Under the pieces are notes generated by a model. That model was not told where the DNA came from. It saw only the letters and a program-made list of their open reading frames with translations, and searched no databases. Shown piece by piece: positions 24,254 through 32,150 of a stretch of 32,150 bases of DNA. The stretch comes from Candidatus Pelagibacter sp. (GTDB taxonomy: Bacteria > Pseudomonadota > Alphaproteobacteria > Pelagibacterales > Pelagibacteraceae). The stretch is taken from NCBI GenBank assembly GCA_028097785.1, contig JAOHFB010000008.1:1-32150 (forward strand), read 5' to 3'. Numbering within the stretch: position 1 is the stretch's first letter; every line of letters starts with the position of its first letter. A program made the translations under genes and the position numbers.

Positions 24254-24697
24254 ATGGAAATAGCAATTTTAGGTTTGGGATGTTTTTGGGGACCAGAAAT
24301 TAAGTTTAGTAAACTTGATGGGATTGTTAAAACTGAAGTAGGTTATTGTGGAGGCAATAGTAGCGAAACAACATATAAAGAAGTATGTACTGGAACTACT
24401 AATCATGCTGAAGTCGTAAAATTAGACTTTGATCCAAAAATTATTTCTTATGAAAAAATTTTAAAATTTTTTTTTGAAATTCATGACCCAACAACTTTAA
24501 ATTCTCAGGGTCCAGATTTTGGCACTCAGTATAGAAGTGAAATTTTTTATTTAAATGATCAACAAAAAGAAATTTCGGAAAAAGTAATTAAAGAGGAAAA
24601 TATTAAATTTTCAGGAAAAATTGTAACTAAAACTTCTTTGGTAAAAAATTATTGTCCAGCAGAAGAATATCATCAAAAATATTTAGAAAAAAAATAA
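24254..24697 (+). CDS. msrA: Peptide methionine sulfoxide reductase A
   Basis: 147 residues, a short MsrA. The catalytic motif GCFWGPE has the nucleophile Cys10; EVGYCGG, the TGTTNHAEVVKLDFDP region, the HDPTTLNSQGPDFGTQYRS block and PAEEYHQKY near the C-terminus are all intact. A second cysteine, C134, sits directly before PAEEYHQ and may act in recycling. The enzyme reduces methionine-S-sulfoxide in oxidised proteins using thioredoxin. It opens a four-gene plus-strand run, one base ahead of sseA. No Shine-Dalgarno sequence precedes ATG 24254. The starting MEIAILG reads straight into the first strand, so no targeting sequence is present and the enzyme is cytoplasmic. Confidence 0.95.
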   Translation: MEIAILGLGCFWGPEIKFSKLDGIVKTEVGYCGGNSSETTYKEVCTGTTNHAEVVKLDFDPKIISYEKILKFFFEIHDPTTLNSQGPDFGTQYRSEIFYLNDQQKEISEKVIKEENIKFSGKIVTKTSLVKNYCPAEEYHQKYLEKK

Positions 24698-24698
24698 C

Positions 24699-25511
24699 AT
24701 GTCTTTAGTTGATACAAATTGGCTAGAAAAAAAAATTAATAATGTAAAAATTATTGATTGCTCCTGGCATATGCCTCAGACAAATAGAAATGGCTTTGAA
24801 GAATATCTAAATGAGCATATACCGAATGCAATTTTTTTTGATCTAGATAAGAATTCAAAAACTAATACAGACCTACCCCACATGCTAACAGATTTAAATT
24901 CATGGGAAAAAATTATGGGAGATATGGGTATTGAAAATAAAGATGAAATTGTAATTTATGATAATTCAGATGTAATAAGCTCATGCAGGTGTTGGTATAA
25001 CTTAATTTACTTTGGACATGATCCAAAACTAGTTCATGTTCTTGATGGTGGATTTAAGAAATGGAAAAAAGAAAATAAAATTATAAATAATAAGGAAGTG
25101 GTCACTAAAAATTCCATCTATTCATGTACAGAAAATATAGAGCTTGTTAAAAGTAAAAAACAGATAGACGAAAATATTGATAAAAATGATTTCACGGTCA
25201 TCGATGCAAGAAGCAGAGAAAGATTTGAGGGTAAAGTTGCAGAACCTAGAAAAGGTCTAAGAAGTGGTTCAATAAAAAATTCTTTTTGCTTACCTTTTAA
25301 AGAGTTAATTAATGATGACCATACATTTATCAGCAAGAACAAAATCTTAGAAAAATTTAAGTCATTAAATTTTGACTTTGATAAAAATCTTGTATTTTCA
25401 TGTGGCTCAGGGGTAACTGCGAGTGTATTGGCTCTAGCTTATTCTTTAATAAATGATAAATATATGCCAACAATTTACGATGGCTCATGGTCTGAGTATG
25501 GGAGAAACTAA
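24699..25511 (+). CDS. sseA: Sulfurtransferase, SseA-like (3-mercaptopyruvate sulfurtransferase/thiosulfate sulfurtransferase)
   Basis: 270 residues with two rhodanese domains. The first (1-125) has VDTNWLEKK, HIPNAIFFDLD and YDNSDVISSCRCWY; the second (about 160-270) has VIDARSRERFEG, the SGSIKNSFCLPF block and the active loop SCGSGVTAS with Cys235. The CG(S/T)GVTA loop is typical of 3-mercaptopyruvate sulfurtransferases rather than thiosulfate rhodanese (CRxGxR). It would move sulfane sulfur from mercaptopyruvate to thiols or cyanide. It starts one base after msrA and is followed three bases later by the RND adaptor gene, implying a shared transcript. Confidence 0.92.
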   Translation: MSLVDTNWLEKKINNVKIIDCSWHMPQTNRNGFEEYLNEHIPNAIFFDLDKNSKTNTDLPHMLTDLNSWEKIMGDMGIENKDEIVIYDNSDVISSCRCWYNLIYFGHDPKLVHVLDGGFKKWKKENKIINNKEVVTKNSIYSCTENIELVKSKKQIDENIDKNDFTVIDARSRERFEGKVAEPRKGLRSGSIKNSFCLPFKELINDDHTFISKNKILEKFKSLNFDFDKNLVFSCGSGVTASVLALAYSLINDKYMPTIYDGSWSEYGRN

Positions 25512-25514
25512 AAT

Positions 25515-26510
25515 ATGAAAAGATCAACAAAAATTATATCCATAGTATTACTATTCTTTTTTATCATTGCTGCAGTAATCATTGCTAGAACAATGATTGG
25601 TAATCATTTTAAAAAAAAATTTAGTAAAAGACCTCCGCCAGGAATAATTGTAAAAGTTGTTGAACAAAAAATGTTTCAAAACACAGTTGAAACATTCGGT
25701 ACCGCTGTACCTGCACAAATAAAGTCTTTTAATATTGAAAAATATGAAATCTTAGAACCAATTAAATTTAATACAAAAGTTAAGGCTGGAGACATAATTG
25801 CTAAACTTAAGAATAGAAATATAACCACTCCTTTTGATGGAATTATTGGTAAGCGAGATTTTTCTAACGATATTGATGTATCAAAAAGTTCAATTATATT
25901 AAATTTAGAAGATACTTCAGTTCTATTCGTTGATGTAGATATACCTGAAACTTTCGCACCGTATGTAAAAAAAGGTCAGAACGTAAATATAAAATTTTCT
26001 GGAAATGCTCTCAAAAATTATTCTGGAACTGTAGAGTCCACTGCAAGCAGAATTGACACAAACAAAAGATCTTTGCCGGTAAGGATTAAACTTGATAACC
26101 CTAATAACGAACTTCTATCTGGATCACTATTAGAAGTATCTATTAATTATAATGAAAGAAATTCATTAAGTATTCTTGATACCAGCCTGATAATGGAAGG
26201 TGACAATGTTTATGTATATAAAGTGGATAAAGAAAATACTGTAAAAAAAGTACCAGTAGAAATTGGACTAAGAAAAAAAGGAATTGTAGAAATTAAATCT
26301 GGTCTTGAAGATGGTGACACAGTAGTTGCTGAAGGTTTAAAAAAAACAAGACCTAATGGAAAGATTAAACCAATTAAATATGGCTCAAAACAAAAAGCAT
26401 CAAGTTGGAAAAAAAAAGGTAAGCCAGCTAAAACGGAAACAAAAAAAAGTAAGTTTGATTGGTTAAAAAAATTAAACCCTTTTAAAAAATCTGAGACAGA
26501 GAAAAAATAA
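25515..26510 (+). CDS. RND efflux periplasmic adaptor (membrane fusion protein) without an alpha-hairpin
   Basis: 331 residues. A membrane anchor lies at residues 8-27. The two lipoyl halves meet directly: KVKAGDIIAKL is followed after a few residues by NITTPFDGIIGKRD, with no helical hairpin between, although MFPs normally carry about 50-80 residues there. The beta-barrel (about 130-215) and membrane-proximal domain (to about 285) are normal (PETFAPYVKKGQ, SRIDTNKRSLPVRI, EGDNVYVY, EIKSGLEDGDTVVAEGL). The C-terminus has a lysine-rich tail. It joins an RND pump to the outside. It begins three bases after sseA and ends four bases before the pump gene. No outer-membrane channel gene is in the window. 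Confidence 0.9.
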   Translation: MKRSTKIISIVLLFFFIIAAVIIARTMIGNHFKKKFSKRPPPGIIVKVVEQKMFQNTVETFGTAVPAQIKSFNIEKYEILEPIKFNTKVKAGDIIAKLKNRNITTPFDGIIGKRDFSNDIDVSKSSIILNLEDTSVLFVDVDIPETFAPYVKKGQNVNIKFSGNALKNYSGTVESTASRIDTNKRSLPVRIKLDNPNNELLSGSLLEVSINYNERNSLSILDTSLIMEGDNVYVYKVDKENTVKKVPVEIGLRKKGIVEIKSGLEDGDTVVAEGLKKTRPNGKIKPIKYGSKQKASSWKKKGKPAKTETKKSKFDWLKKLNPFKKSETEKK

Positions 26511-26514
26511 ATAA

Positions 26515-29500
26515 ATGTACATAACTGAAGTAAGTATAAAACGACCTGTTGTAGCTTGGGTCCTATCTTTAATACTCATTGTATTTGGTTTGTTTGTTTA
26601 TTCTGAACTTCCAGTTAGGGAATTACCTGATGGCTTACAGCCACCTGTAGTACAAGTAAAAGTTGATTATAAGTCTGCATCAGCTCCAATTGTAGATCAA
26701 GAAATAACTCAAGTAATAGAAGACGTTATTGGAGGTGCTGAAGGAATTAAAAATATTGATTCAAAATCTGAAAACGGAAGAAGTAGCATAAATATAGAGT
26801 TTGATACTGATATTGAACTTGATGATGCTGCCAACGATATAAGAGAGAGAGTTGCAAGAGTTGTTGATAACCTGCCCACTGAAGCAGATGCACCACAAAT
26901 ATTGAAGCAAGCAGCTGGTTTTACAACAACAATGTGGTTGTCTGTTTCATCTTCAACCTGGTCAGATTTAGAACTTGGTGATTATGCAGATAGATATTTG
27001 ATAGATGCTTTCTCAAGTGTAAAAAATGTAGGAAGAATTTTACTAGGCGGTCTTAGAGAGCTTAGTGTTAGAGTTTGGATTGATCCTATTAAATTAGCTG
27101 CAAATGATATGACTATTCAAGAAGTAGAGAATGCACTTAGAAATGAAAATATTAGTCTGCCTGCAGGCACTTTAGAAGCAGATAATATAGATTTAACAAT
27201 CAACTTAGATAAATCTTATACAAATATTGATGAATTAAAATTTTTACCTATTAAAAAAACAAAAGATAAAATTGTAAGATTAACTGATGTTGCAAATGTA
27301 GAGTTAGGCCCTGTTTCTGAAAAAACTTTATTTAAAGCTCAAAGTAAAAATAATTTAAATCAAAAAACAGTTGGGATTGGTATTTATGCAAAAAGTGGTG
27401 CTTCCACAGTTGAGCTATCAAAAGAAATACAAAAAAAAATTATTGAGGTAAGAAAAACTTTACCTGAGGGTTTAAAATTAGAAGTTTCGTTTAATAGAGC
27501 AACATACGTTAAAGCTGCAATTGATGAAGTTTTTAAAACCTTGGCAATTGCATTTGTTTTAGTTGTAATAATAATTTATTTATTTTTAGGTAATATCAAA
27601 GCAGTAATAGTTCCTGCAGTTGCACTACCCGTTAGTTTAATTGCATCATTTCTTGGAATTTATTTATTTGATCTATCTATTAATATTTTTGTTTTACTTA
27701 GCTTCATATTGGCAATTGGAATTATAACTGATGACTCGGTTATAATGACTGATGCAATTTACAGAAGAATAGAAAATGGAGAAAACCCATTACTTGCTGC
27801 TTACAAAGGCTCAAAACAAATTACCTTTGCAATTATTGCTACAACTTTAATTTTACTTGCAGTTTTTATTCCATTAATTTTTATCAAAGGAATTTCTGGA
27901 ACTTTATTTAGAGAAACTGCTATAGCTCTATCTTTTTCTATTGTTGTATCCTCGTTCGTAGCATTAACTTTATCCCCAATGCTAGCAAGTAAATTTTTGA
28001 AAAAAAAATCGAGTAATGGATTTTTTGTAAAAAAATTTAATATATTTTTTCAAGGATTTTCAAATTTTTATAAAGAAACATTAGACTATTGGGTAAACAA
28101 AAAGAAGACGGTAATAACTTTTATTTTTTTGATCATAGCAGGTTCAGTTGCATTATTTATGTATACTAATAAAGAATTACTTCCTAAAGAAGATAGGGGT
28201 GTTTATTTGGTTATTGGTTTTACAGATGAAGGTAGTTCTTTTGATTACACACAACAAAGAGCTCAAGATGTAGAAAAAAGATTACTTCCATTGCTACAAG
28301 CTGAGGAAAGTCCCTACAACAGATTTATCATGAGAGTTCCTGGCTTTGGAAGCTCAGCAAATTCATTTAATAGTTTTATTATAATTGCTCTACTAGATGA
28401 CTGGAAAAAACGAGACAAAGATGCAATGACAATTATGAGACAAGCTATTGGTAAAATAGTAACTGTACCTCAAACTCTAGCATTTCCAATTTCGCCTCAA
28501 GGTATAAGAGTTTCAAATTATAATAAACCAGTCCAAATGGTTATTTTAGGAAGTACCTATGAGGAATTAGAAAGTATTCAAAAAGAAGTTATAAATAAAC
28601 TTCGAAGAAATAGAGGTTTATCAAGAATTGAGTCAGATTTTAATAGAAATAAACCAGAAGTAAAATTAGTTATAAATAAAAATAAAGCCAAAGATTTAGG
28701 AATATCGACTAGATCTATTGGTCAAACATTAGAGACACTATATGGTGGTAAAAGAGTTACCACATTTAATAAATTAGGAAAAGAATATCCAATTATTCTT
28801 CAACAGTATCTAGTTGATAGAAAAGATAAAGATAGTTTAAGTAAACTATTTGTTAGATCTGGCACAACTGGTGAATTGATCTCACTATCAAATCTCGTTG
28901 ATTTAAAAGAAGAGGGATCTGCGAAAGTATTGGCAAGATATGACAGACAAAGAGCTGTAACAATTTCTGCAAATGTAAATGAAAATTATTCTTTGTTTGA
29001 GGCAATTGAATATTTAGAAAATATCATGGCTGAAGTGGCGCCTACAAATCAAATTACTTGGAAAGGTGAGTCAGAGGAAGTTAAAGAAACGACCAATGAA
29101 CTCTATATAATCTTTGCACTTGGACTATTGACTGCTTATTTAGTTATGGCAGCAACATTTAACTCTTTTGTCCACCCATTTATAATTATGCTTACAGTGC
29201 CATTGGCTGTTTTTGGTGGATTAGTTTTTATTTTATTTTTAAATAGTTCAATAAATATTTTTTCTCAAATCGCATTAGTAATTTTAATTGGTATATCGAC
29301 TAAAAATAGTATTTTAATTGTAGATTATGCCAACCAAATAAGAACAACTGGTAAAGATTTAGTAAGCTCAGTGAAAGAAGCATCTAGCTTAAGATTTAGA
29401 CCCATTATGATGACGTCTATAAGTACAATGATAGCAATGATGCCTTTAGTAATTGGAAATATAGGACCAGGTGCTGGTGAAGCATCTAGACTAGCTGTTG

Positions 29501-29643
29501 GAGCAACTATTCTAGGAGGAATGATAATTTCTACTTTCTTTACATTGTATGTGACACCAACAATGTACCTAGCTCTTGCTAAAAATACCAAAAGAATAGA
29601 CTCTGTTGATTTAGAGTTAAAAAAAGAATTATCTAAAAAATAA
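26515..29643 (+). CDS. RND-family multidrug efflux permease (HAE-1 type, AcrB-like)
   Basis: 1042 residues, full length for RND pumps, with 12 predicted helices and two large periplasmic loops. TM4 has the proton-relay pair D406-D407 in GIITDDSVIMTDAIYR and TM10 has K930 in GISTKNSILIVDYANQI, matching AcrB D407/D408/K940. Other hallmarks are the RPVVAWVLS N-terminus, FNRATYVKAAIDEVFKTL before TM2, and the FRPIMMTSISTMIAMMPLVIG block near the C-terminus. It should export hydrophobic or toxic compounds driven by protons; substrates are unknown. It pairs with the upstream adaptor gene (4-bp gap). The last 11 bases overlap the convergent lipoprotein gene. Confidence 0.94.
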   Translation: MYITEVSIKRPVVAWVLSLILIVFGLFVYSELPVRELPDGLQPPVVQVKVDYKSASAPIVDQEITQVIEDVIGGAEGIKNIDSKSENGRSSINIEFDTDIELDDAANDIRERVARVVDNLPTEADAPQILKQAAGFTTTMWLSVSSSTWSDLELGDYADRYLIDAFSSVKNVGRILLGGLRELSVRVWIDPIKLAANDMTIQEVENALRNENISLPAGTLEADNIDLTINLDKSYTNIDELKFLPIKKTKDKIVRLTDVANVELGPVSEKTLFKAQSKNNLNQKTVGIGIYAKSGASTVELSKEIQKKIIEVRKTLPEGLKLEVSFNRATYVKAAIDEVFKTLAIAFVLVVIIIYLFLGNIKAVIVPAVALPVSLIASFLGIYLFDLSINIFVLLSFILAIGIITDDSVIMTDAIYRRIENGENPLLAAYKGSKQITFAIIATTLILLAVFIPLIFIKGISGTLFRETAIALSFSIVVSSFVALTLSPMLASKFLKKKSSNGFFVKKFNIFFQGFSNFYKETLDYWVNKKKTVITFIFLIIAGSVALFMYTNKELLPKEDRGVYLVIGFTDEGSSFDYTQQRAQDVEKRLLPLLQAEESPYNRFIMRVPGFGSSANSFNSFIIIALLDDWKKRDKDAMTIMRQAIGKIVTVPQTLAFPISPQGIRVSNYNKPVQMVILGSTYEELESIQKEVINKLRRNRGLSRIESDFNRNKPEVKLVINKNKAKDLGISTRSIGQTLETLYGGKRVTTFNKLGKEYPIILQQYLVDRKDKDSLSKLFVRSGTTGELISLSNLVDLKEEGSAKVLARYDRQRAVTISANVNENYSLFEAIEYLENIMAEVAPTNQITWKGESEEVKETTNELYIIFALGLLTAYLVMAATFNSFVHPFIIMLTVPLAVFGGLVFILFLNSSINIFSQIALVILIGISTKNSILIVDYANQIRTTGKDLVSSVKEASSLRFRPIMMTSISTMIAMMPLVIGNIGPGAGEASRLAVGATILGGMIISTFFTLYVTPTMYLALAKNTKRIDSVDLELKKELSKK

Positions 29644-30232
29644 TATATTTATTTCTACTTAGTGAGCTAGTACATTCTTTTAGTTGATTTTTATAAACAT
29701 TAGATTGTTTCTCAACTCTTTTTGCTAAATTAATTATTTTTTTATTTTTTTTGTAATGTTTATAATTTCCCCACCCTTCATGATAAGCAATATACTGTTT
29801 AAAAGCATCAGTTTTAGAAATTTTTAAAATAGAGCTTGATTTGTTAGTGTACCATCCAATGAAATCAACACTATCTTTAAACCTAGTTCTTACTGCAAGC
29901 TTATTTCCCGTTTCTTTTTTATATTGTTCCCAGGTACCATTAACTGCTTGAGAATATCCAAATGAACTTGAAGGCCTTTTATAAGGAATTACTTTAAAAA
30001 GTTTTTGTCTAGGAGGTTTTGCAAGCCAATCAAAATCTGACTCCATTTTTATAATGGCTAGCTGCAAATAAACAGGTGTTCCCCATTTATTTTCTGATTT
30101 ACTAGCATGTTTAAACCATAAATATCGTTCATTAAATATTGAACAGCTATTTGATGTGTTAGACGGTATTGAAGAACAAGCTGAAATAAAAAATAATATT
30201 ACAAATAATAAATAGGTTCTTAAAATTTTCAT
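29633..30232 (-). CDS. Lytic-transglycosylase-like (SLT-fold) lipoprotein
   Basis: 199 residues. A type II signal peptide ends in FISAC with the lipid-modified Cys19. The SLT-type core has LQLAIIKMESDFDW with the likely catalytic Glu64, then SFGYSQAVNGTWEQYKKETG and AYHEGWGNYKHY, matching the E-S, G-x-Q and A-Y-H/N-G patterns of family 1 transglycosylases. It should cleave peptidoglycan to 1,6-anhydro-MurNAc ends in the periplasm. The gene is convergent with the RND pump (11-bp overlap) and divergent from gpmA. The amgK-murU recycling pair lies just beyond gpmA, which fits a turnover role. Activity is inferred from the motif. Confidence 0.82.
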   Translation of the reverse strand: MKILRTYLLFVILFFISACSSIPSNTSNSCSIFNERYLWFKHASKSENKWGTPVYLQLAIIKMESDFDWLAKPPRQKLFKVIPYKRPSSSFGYSQAVNGTWEQYKKETGNKLAVRTRFKDSVDFIGWYTNKSSSILKISKTDAFKQYIAYHEGWGNYKHYKKNKKIINLAKRVEKQSNVYKNQLKECTSSLSRNKYIIF

Positions 30233-30282
30233 ATAATTTTATTAGTAGTCATATTTTATAAATTAAATTAAAAGATTAACAA

Positions 30283-30996
30283 ATGAGTTATTTAATTTTA
30301 GTAAGACATGGTCAAAGTGTATGGAATCTTGAAAAAAAATTTACAGGCTGGGTTGATGTAGATTTAACTGAAAATGGTAAATCAGAGGCCATAAAAGCCG
30401 GTGAACTGATAAAAACGAAAAATATAAATATTGATATTTATTATTCATCTTTTCAATTAAGAGCAAAAAATACCTTAAAATTAATAAAACAGAAGTTAAA
30501 GGATATTAAAGTTTCGAAAGAAGCTTGGCAACTGAATGAACGACATTATGGAGCTCTCACAGGCTTAAATAAAGATGAAATGAAAGTAAAACTTGGTGAA
30601 GAAAAAGTTTATCAATTTAGACGCTCATGGGATTTACGACCTGATCCACTGGATAGAGAAAATCCTTATCACCCTATTAATATTGATACTTACAGAGAAA
30701 TACCAAATAATAGAATTCCTGACACCGAGTCTCTTAAAGATACTTATGAAAGAGTATTAGAGTTTTATAAACAAGAAATCGAAAATAAAATTTCAAATAA
30801 CAATATTTTGATATCTGCACATGGAAATTCGATAAGAGCATTATGTAAATATTTATTTAAATTAGATAAAAATCAAATTTCAAAATTGGAAATACCAACT
30901 GGAAATCCATTGTTAATTACTTTAGATGACAAAAGGAAAATTACTGATTGTAAATACTTGGATAATGAAAGGGCTAAAGATCTTGTAGTTTTTTAA
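30283..30996 (+). CDS. gpmA: 2,3-bisphosphoglycerate-dependent phosphoglycerate mutase
   Basis: 237 residues, slightly shorter than E. coli GpmA (about 250) because the C-terminal tail is truncated. The phosphohistidine motif RHGQSVWN has H9; NERHYGALTG carries the acid Glu86; SAHGNSIRAL has the second catalytic H180; FTGWVDVDLTENG and the FRRSWDLRPDPLD segment also match dPGM. It interconverts 3- and 2-phosphoglycerate in glycolysis. It stands alone between two minus-strand genes and overlaps convergent murU by 23 bp, the longest overlap here. There is no strong Shine-Dalgarno sequence before ATG 30283. Confidence 0.94.
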   Translation: MSYLILVRHGQSVWNLEKKFTGWVDVDLTENGKSEAIKAGELIKTKNINIDIYYSSFQLRAKNTLKLIKQKLKDIKVSKEAWQLNERHYGALTGLNKDEMKVKLGEEKVYQFRRSWDLRPDPLDRENPYHPINIDTYREIPNNRIPDTESLKDTYERVLEFYKQEIENKISNNNILISAHGNSIRALCKYLFKLDKNQISKLEIPTGNPLLITLDDKRKITDCKYLDNERAKDLVVF

Positions 30997-31663
30997 AAGT
31001 TTTAAGATCTGTTAAGTGATAAAAATCATTATTAGTCTCAAAACCATATAGTTCTTTTTTTTCAATTAAATCATTCCACAAATTATTTATTGAAAATTTT
31101 TTAGTTTTATAAATAGAAAGCAGTTTTTTATTTAATATTTGACAACCTGTATAAATAAATTTTCTATCATTATTTTTTATAATTAAATCATCTTTAAGAT
31201 CAAAATCACCATTTAAATTCTTATCAAAACTTAAATCTTTGTTAACAAGCAAAAGTATGTTTTTTAGTTGTTTGGAAAAATACAATTTTTCCATTTCAAT
31301 AATTTCTTCAGAGTAATTTTTTTTCCAAATTGTATCTGGATTGAATATTAAAACATCATCTTCTTTTGTGTGGTTTAACATATTTTTTATACCACCACCT
31401 GTATTAAGAATATTTTTACCATCTTCAATAATTGATATTTTAGGTTTAAAATTTTTTTTATTTATAAAATTACGAATTTGATCTTTAAGATAAAAAGTAT
31501 TGATAAAAATCTCTTTTACATCCAAACTTTCAATTAAATTAATGCAGGTTTCAAGCACAGAAACATCGTTTAGTTCAATCAATGGTTTTGGGGTATCTAG
31601 AGTTAATGGATTTAATCTTTTTCCAAACCCTGCACACAAAATTAGAGCGGTATTAATTTTCAT
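30974..31663 (-). CDS. murU: Nucleotidyltransferase, MurU-like (MurNAc-1-phosphate uridylyltransferase)
   Basis: 229 residues, close to Pseudomonas MurU (about 223). The nucleotide-binding signature AGFGKRLNPLT then DTPKPLIEL near residues 12-31, the NTGGGIKNML sugar-site loop and the later IFNPDTIW (metal-binding Asp) segment define the sugar-1-phosphate nucleotidyltransferase family. With the adjacent amgK-like kinase, it would form UDP-MurNAc from recycled MurNAc-1-phosphate, bypassing de novo synthesis and MurA. It starts 11 bases inside the end of the amgK gene, suggesting translational coupling. Its C-terminus overlaps gpmA by 23 bp. GlmU- or RfbA-like roles are alternatives, but context favours MurU. 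Confidence 0.82.
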   Translation of the reverse strand: MKINTALILCAGFGKRLNPLTLDTPKPLIELNDVSVLETCINLIESLDVKEIFINTFYLKDQIRNFINKKNFKPKISIIEDGKNILNTGGGIKNMLNHTKEDDVLIFNPDTIWKKNYSEEIIEMEKLYFSKQLKNILLLVNKDLSFDKNLNGDFDLKDDLIIKNNDRKFIYTGCQILNKKLLSIYKTKKFSINNLWNDLIEKKELYGFETNNDFYHLTDLKTFKKLQDL

Positions 31664-32150
31664 CTAAATTAGTTATAAATTTAGGAAAACCAGATGCTAA
31701 TAACAACTTCAAATTATATAATTCTTGGTTTTTGTTCATTCTATTATCTATCATCTTCCATGCATATGGAATGAGCTTTAAGTATTTTTTTTTCTTATCT
31801 CTTTCAGCTAACCTCATAAATATACCAATAATCTTTAAGTTTCTAAGAACTGATAAAATATCAAAATCATTTTTAAATTTTTTTGCATGAATATTTTTAT
31901 TAGTTTTTAAGTAATAATTATAAACTTTATCTTTTAAAGAATTGGATGTTTTATATCTAACATCATCTATCAAAGAAGCTAAATCATAAGCTCTATTACC
32001 AATGAGAGCATCTTGATTATCAATTAAGCCAATTTGATTTTTTGAATTTATAATTAGGTTTGAAACATGGAAATCTCTATGAACAAAAGTATTGTTTTTA
32101 AATTTTAATTTTGACAACAAAATCTTAATCTCTTTATTAAATTTATCTTT
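31653..32150 (-). CDS. amgK: AmgK-like aminoglycoside-phosphotransferase-fold sugar kinase, 5' part outside window
   Basis: The frame is open from the stop at 31653 through base 32150, so the N-terminus lies beyond the right edge; the visible part is 166 residues of a protein usually near 330. The catalytic loop VHRDFHVSNL and the metal-binding GLIDNQDALIG segment (usually GLIDFQDA, here Asn for Phe), followed by RAYDLASLIDDVRY, match AmgK, the kinase that phosphorylates MurNAc or GlcNAc at the anomeric position. Downstream murU overlaps it by 11 bp, the conserved amgK-murU order. No start codon can be assigned. Confidence 0.85.
   Translation of the reverse strand, partial: KDKFNKEIKILLSKLKFKNNTFVHRDFHVSNLIINSKNQIGLIDNQDALIGNRAYDLASLIDDVRYKTSNSLKDKVYNYYLKTNKNIHAKKFKNDFDILSVLRNLKIIGIFMRLAERDKKKKYLKLIPYAWKMIDNRMNKNQELYNLKLLLASGFPKFITNLDEN

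Overview
This AT-rich window has very tight gene packing: intergenic gaps are mostly under 130 bp, many gene ends overlap, and no stretch over 300 bases lacks a gene. There is no IS element, phage gene, integrase, CRISPR array, tRNA or rRNA. Gene content and style (alphaproteobacterial RpoH promoters, tldD/pmbA, amgK-murU, lysine- and asparagine-rich low-GC proteins) fit a streamlined marine alphaproteobacterium of the SAR11/Pelagibacter type. That placement is inference from composition and families; no database was searched.

Layout. 1-792 is a HAD-IIA hydrolase cut by the left edge. 860-2946 is groES-groEL with a heat-shock promoter and a terminator, followed by a 37-codon small ORF. 3081-6694 holds an RhlE-type helicase and typA, divergently placed. 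6691-8070 holds a YczE-like membrane protein and a secreted DUF6134-like protein. 8073-11773 is a minus-strand tldD-pmbA-FAD oxidoreductase operon. 11863-12210 is a DUF393 (DCC) protein. 12207-15797 is a compact minus-strand run: DapA-superfamily aldolase, cyclopropane-fatty-acid synthase, a lysine-rich coiled-coil protein and a two-helix membrane protein. 15833-19490 holds a degenerate GDP-mannose-dehydratase-like SDR, a membrane J-domain protein and oligopeptidase B. 19500-20076 is hsp20 with a consensus RpoH promoter and a ROSE-like leader. 20082-22383 holds a lipoprotein, a purine permease and a purine phosphoribosyltransferase. 22427-24219 holds a DUF1330 protein, AlkA and an EamA exporter. 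24254-29643 is a plus-strand msrA-sseA-RND adaptor-RND pump operon. 29633 to the right edge holds a lytic-transglycosylase-like lipoprotein, gpmA, murU and amgK (cut by the edge).

How the genes work together. Proteostasis is the strongest theme: GroESL and Hsp20 share one promoter architecture (CTTG-N17-YCTATAT), and J-domain, MsrA, oligopeptidase B and TldD/E proteins are nearby. A second theme is envelope maintenance: Cfa, the RND pump, lytic transglycosylase and AmgK/MurU cell-wall recycling. The purine permease and phosphoribosyltransferase form a salvage pair.

Most interesting leads: (i) a candidate RNA thermometer over the hsp20 ribosome-binding site; (ii) an RND adaptor whose two lipoyl halves are joined with no alpha-hairpin; (iii) the aldolase-Cfa-coiled-coil-membrane-protein operon, whose last two genes I do not recognise; (iv) an SDR lacking the catalytic lysine; (v) a 37-aa basic ORF behind groEL. 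These are sequence-based hypotheses, and no system here is proven new.
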